64,000 nt of DNA from Cognatishimia maritima. Its GTDB lineage: Bacteria > Pseudomonadota > Alphaproteobacteria > Rhodobacterales > Rhodobacteraceae. Made by a program: the position numbers and the translations under genes. The DNA lies in the NCBI RefSeq assembly GCF_900129685.1, contig NZ_FQWM01000001.1:901059-965058 (forward strand). The letters run 5' to 3'. The notes beneath the pieces were generated by a model. It was given only the letters and a program-made list of their open reading frames with translations, did not search any database and was not told where the DNA came from. Shown one piece after another: positions 48,983-58,364 of the stretch; position 1 is the first letter of the stretch; every line of letters begins with the position of its first letter.

Positions 48983-50629
48983 TTAGCTGGCGAATTCCCC
49001 AGCCAAGGCGCTGTTGATCAGGTTGATGGTCTCTTGCACGCCGTAAAGCGCAATGAAACCGCCAAACCGTGGCCCCTGAGAGGCACCCAGAAGAACCTCA
49101 TAAATCGTCGAGAACCACGCCCGCAGCGGTTCAAATCCGTGGATCTTACCAATGGCAAAAACCACAGATTGCAGGAACTCATCGCTGGCAAAATCCGCCA
49201 CGGGCAGCGGATCATCATTGCCAACAATCTTGTTTTTCTCTGCAATCGCCGCCAATGCCGCGTCTTCAGAGGCCAAGGCCGCTGCCAAGGCCTGCAGTGC
49301 CGCGCGTTCCTGATCGGTTGGCGCGCGGTAGGTCTTGGTGGGCTTCACAAAGTCATGGAAATAACGCACGGCAAACCCAGCTGCCGCATCCATCGCGGGG
49401 TGTGTTTCCGCCGTCGCCTCCGGGGCGTATTTGTTGATAAAGCCCCACATTGTATCTTTGTCTTCGGCAGAGGACACGCTGGCAAGGTTCAACAGCATCG
49501 AGAACGGCACCACCATGTCTGACGCAGGCACGTCCTGCCCGTGGATATGATAAACCGGGTTGTTCAACTGCCCCTTCAGGTCTTGGCCCGGATAGGCACG
49601 CAGCTGCTGGTGATATTCATCAACTGCCTTCGGGATCACATCAAAAAACAGCCGCTTCGCGGTCTTTGGCTTTTGATACATAAAATATTGCAGGCTTTCC
49701 GGCGCAGCATAGGTCAGCCATTCCTCCATCGACAGGCCATTGCCTTTCGATTTAGAAATTTTCTGCCCCTGTTCGTCGTTGAACAATTCATAAGACAGGC
49801 TTTCCGGTGGGCGTTGCCCCAAAGCGCGGCAGATTTTGCTGGATTGCGTGACAGAGTCGATCAGGTCTTTGCCCGACATCTCATAATCCACGCCCAGCGC
49901 GGCCCAGCGCATCGCCCAGTCAGGCTTCCACTGCATCTTAACGTTGCCGCCGGTGACCGGAATTTCGATTTTCTCGCCATCCGGTTCCTGATAGACAATC
50001 GTGCCTTTCGCAACATTGCGTTCTAGAGTCGGCACCTGCAGCACATGGCCCGTTTTTGGGCTGACCGGCAGGAAGCACGAATAGGTCGCCCGGCGTTCTT
50101 CACCCAGGGTCGGCAACATGATTTCCTGAATTTTTTCAAAGCGTTCCAAAGCGACCAGCAAGGTTTCATCAAACTTGCCGCCGGTGTAATAGTCGGTTGC
50201 AGAGGCAAATTCGTAGTCAAACCCAAAGCTGTCCAAAAACGCGCAAAGCCGCGCATTGTTGTGCTGCGCAAAGCCTTCGTGCGTGCCAAATGGATCACGC
50301 ACTTTGGTCAGCGGCAGATGCAAATCCTGCGCCAGTTCTTCCTGGTTTGGCAGATTGGTCGGCACCTTGCGGAAGCCATCCATATCGTCCGAAAAACAGA
50401 TCAGCTTGGTCGGAATATCCGACATCTGCTCAAACGCGCGCTTGACCATCGTGGTACGCGCGACCTCTCCGAATGTACCGATATGCGGCAGGCCCGATGG
50501 CCCGTAACCCGTTTGGAACAGCACATAGCCCTTCTCCGGCGCTTGCTTTTCATAGCGTTTGAGAACCCGGCGCGCCTCTTCAAAGGGCCAGGCTTTTGAA
50601 CTCATCGCAGCATCGCGCAGATCAGACAT
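48983..50629 (-). CDS. lysK: Lysyl-tRNA synthetase, class I
   Basis: Charges tRNA-Lys using the class I fold, found in archaea and in alphaproteobacteria in place of class II LysS. The 548-aa protein has the HIGH-like GPSGLPHIGTFGEV near residue 45 and the KMSKS-like KISKSKGNG near residue 290. GGAGAG precedes the ATG at 50629; the longer frame to 50662 and the internal ATG at residue 9 are less likely. Length is normal. Confidence 0.96.
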   Translation of the reverse strand: MSDLRDAAMSSKAWPFEEARRVLKRYEKQAPEKGYVLFQTGYGPSGLPHIGTFGEVARTTMVKRAFEQMSDIPTKLICFSDDMDGFRKVPTNLPNQEELAQDLHLPLTKVRDPFGTHEGFAQHNNARLCAFLDSFGFDYEFASATDYYTGGKFDETLLVALERFEKIQEIMLPTLGEERRATYSCFLPVSPKTGHVLQVPTLERNVAKGTIVYQEPDGEKIEIPVTGGNVKMQWKPDWAMRWAALGVDYEMSGKDLIDSVTQSSKICRALGQRPPESLSYELFNDEQGQKISKSKGNGLSMEEWLTYAAPESLQYFMYQKPKTAKRLFFDVIPKAVDEYHQQLRAYPGQDLKGQLNNPVYHIHGQDVPASDMVVPFSMLLNLASVSSAEDKDTMWGFINKYAPEATAETHPAMDAAAGFAVRYFHDFVKPTKTYRAPTDQERAALQALAAALASEDAALAAIAEKNKIVGNDDPLPVADFASDEFLQSVVFAIGKIHGFEPLRAWFSTIYEVLLGASQGPRFGGFIALYGVQETINLINSALAGEFAS

Positions 50630-50864
50630 TGTACTCTCCAGTAAATCGCCGCCCTGCCCCATGCAGAGGCGACCGGCGTTGCATAGTTTGCTCTTGCAGC
50701 ATGGTCAATGTTTGTTGACCCGCTGGGTGCTGAAACGGAAGCGACCCTTAGTCTTTTGAAGGGCCAAATGCAGGATTTCGCCGCCCAATTTCCTTTCGCG
50801 CTTGCCCGCCCTACGCACGCACCATATCTTATTTCCAAGCACTTATTCCAAGAAAGCCAAAACA

Positions 50865-51290
50865 ATGACCCAAGAAGCCCCGCACCCATGGACACCTGCA
50901 GACTGTCTGGTGGCGGTCATGGTGGCAATTTCCGCCTCTGATGAAAACATCCGCACGGCGGAACTGATTAAGATCCAATCGGCGGTCAATAACCTGCCGG
51001 TGTTTGGTGACTATGATATCGACCGGCTGACCGTGGTCTCACAGACGGTCTTAGACCTCTTTGAACAGGAAGACGGGCTGGCAGCGCTGTTTGGGCTGGT
51101 GCGTGACAACCTGCCAGAACGACTGTTTGAGACGGCCTATGCGCTGGCCTGCGATGTGGCGGCAGCGGATGGGATGATCCTGGAGCCGGAACTGCGGCTG
51201 TTGGAAGAAATCCGCTATGAGTTGTCAATTGACCGGCTGCATGCGGCGGCAATCGAACGCGGCGCACGAGCGCGACATATTACGCTTTGA
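50865..51290 (+). CDS. TerB-family (tellurite-resistance-like) protein
   Basis: A 141-aa helical protein of the TerB/DjlA family: LVAVMVAISASDENIRTAELIKIQSAVNNLPVFG, then LFETAYALACDVAAADGMILEPELRLLEEI, where the acidic D-G-x-x-x-x-E pattern binds metal in relatives. No other ter genes are nearby, so it is not evidence of tellurite resistance. The ATG at 50865 is taken as the start; the frame is open to 50802. Divergent from lysK. Confidence 0.85.
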   Translation: MTQEAPHPWTPADCLVAVMVAISASDENIRTAELIKIQSAVNNLPVFGDYDIDRLTVVSQTVLDLFEQEDGLAALFGLVRDNLPERLFETAYALACDVAAADGMILEPELRLLEEIRYELSIDRLHAAAIERGARARHITL

Positions 51291-51365
51291 TAAATGGGGA
51301 ATGTTTGGGGCTTTGCCCCTCTGCGCTGCGCGCATTCACCCCAGAGTATTTGAACAAAGGTGAAA

Positions 51366-51394
51366 GGCGCGGCGATTTAAGCCGCGCCCTTTTC
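51366..51394. terminator. Terminator between terB-like gene and queF
   Basis: GGCGCGGC (51366-51373), loop GATTTAA, GCCGCGCC (51381-51388), then CTTTTC; AAA flanks the left arm. Serves the convergent genes. Confidence 0.75.
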
Positions 51395-51405
51395 TTATAC
51401 GTCCT

Positions 51406-51873
51406 TTATCCGCGACCGCGATAGGTTGGCACGCCCTGGTCTGGAATCCAGACATGCGCCAACTCTGGGCCGGTCTGGTAAAAAACATCAATCGGAATGC
51501 CGCCACGCGGATACCAATAGGCCCCGACGCGCAGCCATTTTGGGTCCAGCAGTTCTTCCAGCCGTTTGCCGATGGTCACAGAACAATCTTCGTGGAAAGC
51601 ACCGTGATTGCGGAAAGACCCGAGGAAAAGTTTCAGCGACTTGCTTTCCACCAGCCAATCCCCCGGCACATAATCAATCACGATATGCGCGAAATCAGGT
51701 TGCGCCGTTAGCGGACAAAGCGAGGTGAACTCCGGCGCGGTAAAGCGCACGGCATAGTCATTGCCCTTTTGTGGATTGGGTACACGTTCCATGACCGCCT
51801 CTTCAGGGGTCGCGGGCAGTTCTGTTTGGCCGCCCAATTGGGTCAGGCCTGCATAGATGCTTTCATCAGCCAT
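51406..51873 (-). CDS. queF: NADPH-dependent 7-cyano-7-deazaguanine reductase
   Basis: Reduces preQ0 to preQ1 in queuosine synthesis. The 155-aa unimodular QueF has the catalytic cysteine in [14 protein letters not shown] and the QueF motif [22 protein letters not shown] near residues 78-99. Last gene of queCDEF, 12 bases after queE. Confidence 0.96.
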   Translation of the reverse strand: MADESIYAGLTQLGGQTELPATPEEAVMERVPNPQKGNDYAVRFTAPEFTSLCPLTAQPDFAHIVIDYVPGDWLVESKSLKLFLGSFRNHGAFHEDCSVTIGKRLEELLDPKWLRVGAYWYPRGGIPIDVFYQTGPELAHVWIPDQGVPTYRGRG

Positions 51874-51885
51874 TTTGCTCTCCTA

Positions 51886-52605
51886 TCAAACGCCGCGTTT
51901 GTTGCCCCAAATCAGGACATGCAGTTGCGGCAGGATTTTTGGGGCGAACCAACGGTCCGCCAAGGTGCGATCAATCAGCCACTCATATCGGTGCATAATG
52001 CCGTCCATATCAATCTTGGCATCTTCAGCATCGGGCGGCGGCGGGGTGTGGTTTCCGGGTTGAATATATAGCGGCAGCTCAGGGTAGCGCGCGGCGGCCT
52101 CTTTGGCCCAAAGATAGTCGGCCTCGTCAAAGATCACGATTTTTAGCACGGTTTCAGCGTTACCGGCTGCCTTTACGCAGGCATCAAACGTGTCCCAATC
52201 CACCTCCTCGCCAGACGAGGGCGGCTTGGGCGACAGGATCAGCGGGGACAGCTCTGAAAACCAGTCCCGCGCAACAGAGCCTTGGGTCTCCAGCGCGAAA
52301 TCAAAGCCCTTGGATTTGCCATGTGCGATTAGCGGACCAAAATCCTGAATGGCCGGATTGCCGCCCGAAAGTGAGACGGTAAGGGGCACACCGCCTGATA
52401 GGCGCTCGACCTCATCCCAGATGTCTTCCGTGGTCATCTTAGCCCAAGTGTGCCGATATTCGCTGTCGACCGCATGCAGGCTGTCACACCATGAACAACG
52501 GTAGTCACAGCCGCCCGCGCGCACAAAAACGGTTGGCGCGCCAATCACGGCCCCTTCGCCCTGAATGGTCGGGCCAAAGATTTCTGCAATCCGCAGGATG
52601 GTCAT
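51886..52605 (-). CDS. queE: 7-carboxy-7-deazaguanine synthase (radical SAM)
   Basis: Converts CPH4 to 7-carboxy-7-deazaguanine. The 239-aa protein has the radical SAM cluster motif CDYRCSWC (near residue 35) after [22 protein letters not shown], and the SAM-binding LSGGNPAIQ. The ATG at 52605 overlaps the queD stop by 4 bases (ATGA). The frame extends slightly upstream inside queD. Confidence 0.95.
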   Translation of the reverse strand: MTILRIAEIFGPTIQGEGAVIGAPTVFVRAGGCDYRCSWCDSLHAVDSEYRHTWAKMTTEDIWDEVERLSGGVPLTVSLSGGNPAIQDFGPLIAHGKSKGFDFALETQGSVARDWFSELSPLILSPKPPSSGEEVDWDTFDACVKAAGNAETVLKIVIFDEADYLWAKEAAARYPELPLYIQPGNHTPPPPDAEDAKIDMDGIMHRYEWLIDRTLADRWFAPKILPQLHVLIWGNKRGV

Positions 52606-52958
52606 GGTCGATACTCTGCCCATGTTTTGGGGGTCTCAGACACGCGCACAGCGCTGACCGCATCCCACCGCGCTTTGGCCCAGTCATAGACCTCTTTTGC
52701 CAGCCGTTCTGACGTCACCATATCGTGGCCAAAGACATCGTTCAGATGGCGGTGATCCAGCGTTTCGTCGATCCAGACTTTCAAAGGCGCGAGTTCGCGG
52801 TAATCCAGCACAAAGCCCACGGCATCGAGTTCCGGCGCAGATAGTTCCACCTCGACAATATAGTTGTGCCCATGCAGCCGCGCACAGGGGTGATCGTCGG
52901 GCAGACCTTTCAGTTGGTGAGAGGCCGAGAAATGAAATTCCTTGGTAATGCGATACAT
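52602..52958 (-). CDS. queD: 6-carboxytetrahydropterin synthase
   Basis: Makes CPH4 from 7,8-dihydroneopterin triphosphate. The 118-aa protein has the zinc-binding FSASHQL and HGHNYIVEV histidines and the LDHRHLND segment. The ATG at 52958 shares one base with the queC stop (TGATG), so translation is coupled. The GTP cyclohydrolase gene folE is not nearby. Confidence 0.95.
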   Translation of the reverse strand: MYRITKEFHFSASHQLKGLPDDHPCARLHGHNYIVEVELSAPELDAVGFVLDYRELAPLKVWIDETLDHRHLNDVFGHDMVTSERLAKEVYDWAKARWDAVSAVRVSETPKTWAEYRP

Positions 52959-53662
52959 CACGCACCCCCTTCTGCGTCGATGGTGACGGATTTCCAATAG
53001 TCCGGGTCGGCATATACGGTCGGGTCCTCGACTCCGGCGATGTGGAAGGCCTCGCGCCGTTCCACGCAGGTGCCGCAGCGCCCGCAGTGGGTCTCTCCAC
53101 CTTTGTAGCAGGACCATGTGTCGGCGAAAGGCGTGTTCACCTTCGCGCCTTCAAGCACGATGTCAGATTTCGGGATATGTACGAAGGGCGTGTAGAGCTT
53201 GACCTCAGCATAACCTTCAAGCGCCGCATCCTGCATTTTCTGGAAGGCATCGATAAAGCCCGGGCGGCAATCTGGATAGATAAAGTGATCCCCGCCATGC
53301 ACCGCTGCCGCCACGGCATCCGCGCCCTTGGCCGCGGCCACGCCAAAGGCCACCGCCAACATGATCGCATTGCGGTTCGGAACCACGGTGACTTTCATAT
53401 TGTCTTCGGCATAATGCCCATCTGGCACGTCAAGATCATCCGTCAAAGCAGAGCCTGACAGAAACGCGCCGATCGCGGTCATATCAATCAAGTCATGCGG
53501 CACGCCAAGGCGTTCCGCTGCGCGGGCCGCATAGCCCACTTCTTTCTTATGGCGCTGCCCGTAATCAAACGAGATCAGCCCCACCAATTCGTGTTCCGCA
53601 GCCACTTTGTAGGCCAGCGACACGGAATCCAATCCGCCTGAGCAGATGACAAGAGTCTTCAT
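52958..53662 (-). CDS. queC: 7-cyano-7-deazaguanine synthase
   Basis: ATP-dependent conversion of 7-carboxy-7-deazaguanine to preQ0. The 234-aa protein has the PP-loop VICSGGLDSVSLAY at its start and the C-terminal zinc site CYKGGETHCGRCGTC. First gene of queCDEF. Its ribosome-binding site lies inside a preQ1-I riboswitch, so the whole operon should be shut off by preQ1, its end product. Confidence 0.96.
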   Translation of the reverse strand: MKTLVICSGGLDSVSLAYKVAAEHELVGLISFDYGQRHKKEVGYAARAAERLGVPHDLIDMTAIGAFLSGSALTDDLDVPDGHYAEDNMKVTVVPNRNAIMLAVAFGVAAAKGADAVAAAVHGGDHFIYPDCRPGFIDAFQKMQDAALEGYAEVKLYTPFVHIPKSDIVLEGAKVNTPFADTWSCYKGGETHCGRCGTCVERREAFHIAGVEDPTVYADPDYWKSVTIDAEGGA

Positions 53663-53669
53663 AATTTGA

Positions 53670-53705
53670 TCCTTGTTTTAGCAAACCGGGTAGGCTGCGA
53701 CCGGT
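53670..53705 (-). promoter_or_regulatory. preQ1-I riboswitch controlling queCDEF
   Basis: Read on the minus strand: CCGG-TCGCAGCCTA-CCCGG forms stem P1 with its loop, followed by the A-rich tail GCTAAAACAAGGA, which contains the AAGGA ribosome site 8 bases before the queC ATG. It closely matches the translational preQ1-I aptamer of Thermoanaerobacter tengcongensis (GGTCGCAG then ACAAAACAAGG). Ligand binding folds the tail into a pseudoknot and hides the ribosome site. Confidence 0.88.
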
Positions 53706-53781
53706 ATCCGAGACCATCCCGAACGGGCGGGATGTAGCAAAGGTTTGACCGGATGGAAAGGAAATTTCAGAGCGGTGACCG

Positions 53782-54177
53782 TTAGGTCAGCCGTTCTAGC
53801 CGACCTTTGCGTTTTTGCACGTTCTTATAGTCCCACTGCAAAAGCTTGCTTTGCGCAAGCCACAGGCGCAGCTTTCCAAGGTCAATATCTTCGACAGCCT
53901 GAAACCGCACTGAGGCATCTTTGAACTTGCCCGTTCCGGGTGTCAGACCCGGTTCATCAAAATCCGCACCGCTCCAGAACATCAGACGGATACAATCCTT
54001 AAGTTTTGAGTAGCCAACAATCGGATTGCCATCCAGAAACCAAACTGGGTGCGCGTGCCAGATTTTCCCTTCGGCGTCGGGCAATTCAGTTTGGATTGCA
54101 GCATGCAACGCATCGCAGATCGCACGGTCTGTCGCGGTCATATATCCGTGAAATTCAGCAATCGTTTTTGGTTTCAT
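53782..54177 (-). CDS. DUF1801 domain protein
   Basis: A 131-aa YdhG/YjbR-like protein of the DUF1801 family, function unknown. Visible: IWHAHPVWFLDGNPIVGYSKLKDCIRLMFWSG, the aromatic core of the family, and the C-terminal LRLWLAQSKLLQWDYKN helix. It has no signal or membrane segment. It lies upstream of queC on the same strand, apparently as its own unit. Confidence 0.85.
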   Translation of the reverse strand: MKPKTIAEFHGYMTATDRAICDALHAAIQTELPDAEGKIWHAHPVWFLDGNPIVGYSKLKDCIRLMFWSGADFDEPGLTPGTGKFKDASVRFQAVEDIDLGKLRLWLAQSKLLQWDYKNVQKRKGRLERLT

Positions 54178-54248
54178 GCGGTCATCTTAGGGCAAGCCTG
54201 TCTTTGGGCAACATGCATTGCGCATCTGGCGCGCGCCATCCCGCCCCC

Positions 54249-55739
54249 TCAACTCGCGTATAGCGCACCCCAGCGTTCAATCAGCGCCTGCTGCAGTTTT
54301 TTCGCCCGTGAATTCCAACTGCGTGCACCCTGCGGGCGTTCACGTTGGGCGCGGGTCAGGCTGTCGCGCAAATCGGTGTCGGCGGCAAAGATTGCAAAGG
54401 CCAGCTCTTCACCAGAGGCGGTTTTCATATAGCCCCCCAAGCCGCTCACGAAATTAAGCGTCCCGGTTTTGGCGCGCACGGCAATGGGGTGGTTTTTCAC
54501 CGGACGCCCTTTAGCATCCTTCATCGTGAATCCCTTGAGGATCGGATGGACCCGGCTTTTCTGCGCGAGGATCGCTAGCGCCTTTGCCAATTCATCGGCA
54601 CGGATGCGCGACTGATCACCAAGGCCAGAATGATCAACAAACTTCGCAGCCGTGATGCCCAGCGTTTCTGACGCCCAGGCCTCCATCTCTCGCCCAGATG
54701 CGCGCAGCGACGCGGCATAGACCCCGCGCGCCTTGGTGGCAGCAAGGCCGACCATTTCAGCGGTGATATTGGTGGAATAGCGCAACATGCCGCGCAGAAT
54801 TTCTTCAAGCCGCGCACTTTCTAGGATCGCGACCACCTCTCCTGTGGGGCGGCTTGTGGTTTTCACAGGCGGCGGCATTGTGATGCCCTGCGTCTTGGCG
54901 AGTTCGCGGAATACCTCGCCCGCATAGACTTCGGGCTGCCGGGTCGGCAACCAGCGTCCGCCTTCTTTGTTCAACGCATGGCGCGAGACCGTCCAACGGT
55001 CGATGCCATCGCTGTTTTCATAGGAAAACACGGGTGCTTTGCGATCACTGAGCGCGATCCGGGCGACGCGCACCTTGGGCCGGTGCTTTTCGCTGCGCGC
55101 CTCCATGGCGGTCTCAAAGTCGCCATTGACCTTTTTCCAGTCAAAATAGACGCGGTTGAAGTTGAGGCAAATCCCCGAAACCGAGGTCGCATAGCCCACA
55201 TGTTTGGGCTGGCCGGGATCGATGGCTTCGACATAGGGCAGCGCGCCGCCATAAACGACAAACCGCCCGTCCACACGTTTGATCCCATGCGCCGCCAGCT
55301 TTGCCACCAAACTCGCCATACCATCGGTGTTCAGTGTCGGATCACCACCCCCCACCAAAGCGAGATCACCGGTGAGGACGCCATCAACAATCGGGCCATT
55401 TACCACGACCATTGTTTGAAAGCGGTGATCCGCCCCTAACAAATCAAGCGCATAGAGGGCTGTGACAGCCTTGGCGACACTGGCCGGGGGCAAGCCAAGC
55501 TGCGGTTCTGAGGCTTCTAAGATGCGCCCGGTGCCAAGCTCCGCCACCGCGAAACTGACAGCGCCCCCAAGATTTGCCGCCTCCAACAGCGCGTCCGGCG
55601 TGCCCGGCGCGCGGGCCGCGACGCTGCCCGGACGCGGTATTGGGCGCAAGGACGTGCTGGGCGCATTGGCCCAAAGGGGGGTGGCGAGAAGGCTGGCAAG
55701 ACCGCCTAATAGGGCGCGACGTGTAGGTGCTCTGGACAT
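54249..55739 (-). CDS. dacB: D-alanyl-D-alanine carboxypeptidase/endopeptidase (PBP4, S13 family)
   Basis: A periplasmic low-molecular-weight penicillin-binding protein. The 496-aa protein has a twin-arginine-like signal (TRRALLGGLASLLATPLWA). The catalytic motifs are SxxK (PPASVAKAVTAL), SxN (YSTNITAEM) and KTG (VRAKTGTLNFVSGLGGY). Export by Tat rather than Sec is inferred from the RR pair. It is followed on the minus strand by DUF1801 and preceded by nadD. Confidence 0.94.
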   Translation of the reverse strand: MSRAPTRRALLGGLASLLATPLWANAPSTSLRPIPRPGSVAARAPGTPDALLEAANLGGAVSFAVAELGTGRILEASEPQLGLPPASVAKAVTALYALDLLGADHRFQTMVVVNGPIVDGVLTGDLALVGGGDPTLNTDGMASLVAKLAAHGIKRVDGRFVVYGGALPYVEAIDPGQPKHVGYATSVSGICLNFNRVYFDWKKVNGDFETAMEARSEKHRPKVRVARIALSDRKAPVFSYENSDGIDRWTVSRHALNKEGGRWLPTRQPEVYAGEVFRELAKTQGITMPPPVKTTSRPTGEVVAILESARLEEILRGMLRYSTNITAEMVGLAATKARGVYAASLRASGREMEAWASETLGITAAKFVDHSGLGDQSRIRADELAKALAILAQKSRVHPILKGFTMKDAKGRPVKNHPIAVRAKTGTLNFVSGLGGYMKTASGEELAFAIFAADTDLRDSLTRAQRERPQGARSWNSRAKKLQQALIERWGALYAS

Positions 55740-55830
55740 GAAGCGAATTTAGTCAGCCCGCCTGCGAAGGCAAGATCGAAGACGATTGGGCGGCGGTCAT
55801 TCACCGAAATTTCATGTGCGTGAAAGCGCG

Positions 55831-56457
55831 CTACCGCTCTGGCTTCGCCACCCATTTGCCCGTCGCCCGGATCTGGGTGGAACTGAGGTTCACCATCGGC
55901 ACATTGGCAAAGCACCAAGCGGGTGCCGGGGTTGTCGCCAAAGTCTGACTGTAGCGCCCTTTGATCTGATAGGCGCGGTAGACATCGGCGGCTTTCGCAG
56001 TGCGCGCGGCGATCCGGTCTCCGGGGCGGGCCAGAACGCCCACCGGCACAGAATCCATGATCAGCCGCCAGTCTTTCCAGCGATGAAACTGCGCAAGATT
56101 ATCGGCCCCCATCAGCCAGACGAAACGCACGCCGGGATAGCTGTCTTTCAGGCGCAACACGGTTTCCGCGGTGTAGCGCGTTCCCGCGCGGGCCTCAAAA
56201 TCGCTGACGGTGACGCGTGGGTGCTGCATGATCTGCTGCGCCGCCTGCATCCGCCGCGCAATGGCCGCCGGGCCGCGCGCCTTCAACGGATTGCCCGGCG
56301 TCACCAGCCACCAGACCCGGTCCAAATTGAACCGCTTCAAAGCCTCCAGCGTGATATGCACATGCCCCTGATGGGGCGGATCAAACGAGCCACCCAGCAG
56401 ACCCACGGTCATGCCCGGTTCCAGATGTGTCACGCGTTTTCTGATGCCACTGCCCAT
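55831..56457 (-). CDS. nadD: Nicotinate-nucleotide adenylyltransferase
   Basis: Forms deamido-NAD from nicotinate mononucleotide and ATP. The 208-aa protein has [17 protein letters not shown], the (H/T)xGH nucleotidyltransferase motif near residue 30, and the C-terminal [13 protein letters not shown], the ISSTxIR-like motif. The start is uncertain: the ATG at 56457 is taken, but one at 56412 (beginning MTVGLLGG) is possible. The frame is open to 56628 in a cysteine-rich, unconserved leader. Confidence 0.93.
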   Translation of the reverse strand: MGSGIRKRVTHLEPGMTVGLLGGSFDPPHQGHVHITLEALKRFNLDRVWWLVTPGNPLKARGPAAIARRMQAAQQIMQHPRVTVSDFEARAGTRYTAETVLRLKDSYPGVRFVWLMGADNLAQFHRWKDWRLIMDSVPVGVLARPGDRIAARTAKAADVYRAYQIKGRYSQTLATTPAPAWCFANVPMVNLSSTQIRATGKWVAKPER

Positions 56458-56575
56458 ATGCGCAATAGAATCTGCTGCCAAAAGTTTGTCCAGAGCCAAA
56501 GCGCACCCCGCTTTACATCTTTGGAAACACAGGAAAGATAGGCAACAAACCGAGGAAGACGCGACACAAGGCACC

Positions 56576-57052
56576 ATGACAACGCCCATCACCATAAAGC
56601 AACTCGATCCGACCGATCCCATTGCCATTGCCTGCCTTGAAAGCTACTACACCGAACTCGCCGCGCGGTTTGAGCGCGGGTTTGATGTGTCTTTGTCCCG
56701 AGACCCAGAGGCCCAGAACATGATGCCCCCATTGGGTGCCTTCTTTGTGGCCATGTCAGGCGGTGCGGCGTTGGGGTGTTGCGGGCTGAAAGGCGACGGG
56801 TCCGAGGTGGCAGAGATCAAACGGCTTTGGGTCAACCCCACCGCGCGCGGCATGGGGCTTGCGCAGCGGTTGCTGGCGGAATGTGAGGTCGCGGCGCGCG
56901 GGTTGGGCATCACGGTGTTGCGGCTGGATACAAACTCCGCCCTGCCCGAGGCCGAACGGCTGTACCGCAAAACCGGCTGGACGCAGATTGAGCGGTTCAA
57001 TGATGATCCCTACCCGGATTTGTTTTTCGAGAAAGCGGTGCCGGTTGGGTAA
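56576..57052 (+). CDS. GNAT family N-acetyltransferase
   Basis: A 158-aa acetyltransferase. Motif A for acetyl-CoA binding is [23 protein letters not shown] near residues 83-105, with the R-x-x-G-x-G/A core; the later [21 protein letters not shown] is motif B. The substrate is unknown. The ATG at 56576 has AAGG 6 bases upstream; the longer frame to 56411 overlaps nadD. Divergent from nadD and followed by the REP-like cluster. Confidence 0.88.
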   Translation: MTTPITIKQLDPTDPIAIACLESYYTELAARFERGFDVSLSRDPEAQNMMPPLGAFFVAMSGGAALGCCGLKGDGSEVAEIKRLWVNPTARGMGLAQRLLAECEVAARGLGITVLRLDTNSALPEAERLYRKTGWTQIERFNDDPYPDLFFEKAVPVG

Positions 57053-57086
57053 ACCCCACCCTACGGGTCGCATGTAGGGTGGGGTT
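57052..57086. repeat. REP-like palindrome (GTAGGGTGGGG family)
   Basis: AACCCCACCCTAC (57052-57064) and GTAGGGTGGGGTT (57074-57086): perfect 13-base arms. A further half GGTGG/CCACC copy overlaps to about 57100. First of a cluster of extragenic palindromes. Confidence 0.8.
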
Positions 57087-57111
57087 CCACTCCACCCTCC
57101 CACGTTGTCCC

Positions 57112-57133
57112 GTAGGCCGGGCTTCAGCCCGGC
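57112..57133 (+). repeat. REP-like palindrome (GTAGGCCGGGCT family)
   Basis: GTAGGCCGGGCT-TC-AGCCCGGC: eight-base arms behind the GTAG head shared by the whole cluster. Same family as 57250-57272, 60569-60590 and 60954-60976. Confidence 0.8.
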
Positions 57134-57159
57134 ATCCATCCCCGATTGTTTGCCACATC

Positions 57160-57183
57160 GGTGCGTGAAATCACGCACCCTAC
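57160..57183 (-). repeat. REP-like palindrome (GTAGGGTGCGTGA family)
   Basis: GGTGCGTGA-AA-TCACGCACC followed by CTAC, the inverted GTAG head. Nine-base arms. Confidence 0.75.
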
Positions 57184-57209
57184 ATTTGGTATTCCATATT
57201 GAGCCGCCC

Positions 57210-57233
57210 GTAGGGTGCGTGCGAGTACGCACC
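57210..57233 (+). repeat. REP-like palindrome (GTAGGGTGCGTG family)
   Basis: GTAG head then GGTGCGT ... ACGCACC. Inverted relative to the copy at 57160, so the two form a REPIN-like pair. Confidence 0.7.
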
Positions 57234-57249
57234 GCGCCAGCGTTTCAAA

Positions 57250-57272
57250 GCCGGGCTAAAGCCCGGCCTACG
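57250..57272 (-). repeat. REP-like palindrome (GTAGGCCGGGCT family)
   Basis: GCCGGGCT-AA-AGCCCGGC followed by CTACG. Inverted relative to the copy at 57112. Confidence 0.8.
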
Positions 57273-57296
57273 CATTTTGTTTTGTCTGACATCCCC

Positions 57297-57448
57297 ACAA
57301 AGGGCGGCGCACCCCAAACCACATCTGTTTGAACCGCCCCACCCCATCAACAAAGGGCGGCGCCTGACCCTGGGTGGGTGCGAAGCGCCCTCCCGTGGGG
57401 AGGGTCGGGCGCTGACCGGCGGTGCCAGGCTTAAGGCTAAGCAAGGCG
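57297..57448. repeat. Intergenic repeat-rich segment
   Basis: ACAAAGGGCGGCGC occurs twice (57297-57310, 57350-57363). The second copy opens a GC-rich block with CCCTCCC/GGGAGGG hairpin arms near 57389-57405, resembling a dispersed intergenic element. Together with the REP cluster it fills the 396-base gene-free stretch 57053-57448. No ORF is seen. Confidence 0.5.
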
Positions 57449-57949
57449 TCACGTACGTTTAGGCATTGGAAAGTATACAGGTAAGCTTATGTCACGAGAA
57501 GAGGCTACAAATTGGTCATCCAACGTATAGACCATATCTTTTTTGACATCTTTATTGAGTTTATCCAAAAATACGGACTTTGATGCCCAGTGAAATTCCG
57601 TGACGATTGTATTCGAAGCTTCGATTAACCACCTCAGATAGCGCTCATATCGAACTTGATTATCTTCAACCCCGTCAAATTTAGAAAAGTGAAAGTTTAG
57701 AAAAGAGGCAAAAACCAAGTCATCACAAGCAATGAAGGATGAATTGGCCTTGGTTTCGTGAAACAAGAAGCGGTTCTCAGCGTTCGTACCGATGTGGGGC
57801 AACCATTTTTTGACTTCTCGGATTGGGGTATGACCAGTCAGATGCTTTCGCATCTCGTAGGCGAGCTTCATAAATTCACTTGCCTCCAATTGGTCGTCAA
57901 TTTCATTCCAACGGTTGAGAATTAACTCGGTCGTCTCACACTCATTCAT
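57449..57949 (-). pseudogene. Hypothetical protein, second half of a frame-split gene
   Basis: 166 codons from the ATG at 57949; the frame is open a few codons further. Not recognised. The protein is helical and charged (LTGHTPIREVKKWLPHIG, NSSFIACDDLVFASFLNFHFSKFDG, YLRWLIEASNTIVTEFHW). It follows the 101-aa frame through an A8-GC-A6 tract in the +1 frame, and the two translations read as one continuous protein; removing one A would fuse them to about 270 residues. Strongly AT-rich compared with its neighbours, so probably acquired. Confidence 0.55.
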
Positions 57950-58247
57950 TTTTTGCTTTTTTTTGCATTGCAACAGAAGTTGCGAAACCTTTGAAAGCGT
58001 ACTTTGCTTCCACCACTTTTAAATTGAGAATGCGAACTAACGCATGTGACCTAGATGACGAAGCTTTTTTGAAAACGCTATCATCTGGCCAAGGATGCAA
58101 TGACATCAAAAGAAGATGTTGAAATTGCATTAATTCTTCAGCGAATAGACCCAAGGTCAACAGAGCTGCTGTTAAATCACCACCAAGTTCTTCTCTGTCT
58201 TCTTTTGTAAATTCGATTTGTGTAAAATTTATTTCCATATTTGACAT
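57942..58247 (-). pseudogene. Hypothetical protein, first half of a frame-split gene
   Basis: 101 codons. Helical, amphipathic, no known domain: GDLTAALLTLGLFAEELMQFQHLLLMSLHPWPDD, then HALVRILNLKVVEAKYAFKGFATSVAMQKK. The frame ends at a TGA just after an A8-GC-A6 tract, overlapping the start of the next frame by 8 bases. Either this is a mutated or misread gene, or slippage on the A tract joins the halves, or there are two coupled genes. Same AT-rich composition as its partner. Confidence 0.55.
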
Positions 58248-58364
58248 CTAGACACAGCTTCCTAGCGAATTCCACCTCCCCATTTGCCATCCCCCACCCC
58301 ATCCGCTATCACACGCTCCAACGCGACAACGCGCATCAGAATCCCCTAATTTCCGGAGCCCGAC

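Noticed and set aside
50865-51290. Tellurite resistance locus
   Set aside because: TerB-like fold only; no terC, terD, terZ or related genes are present.
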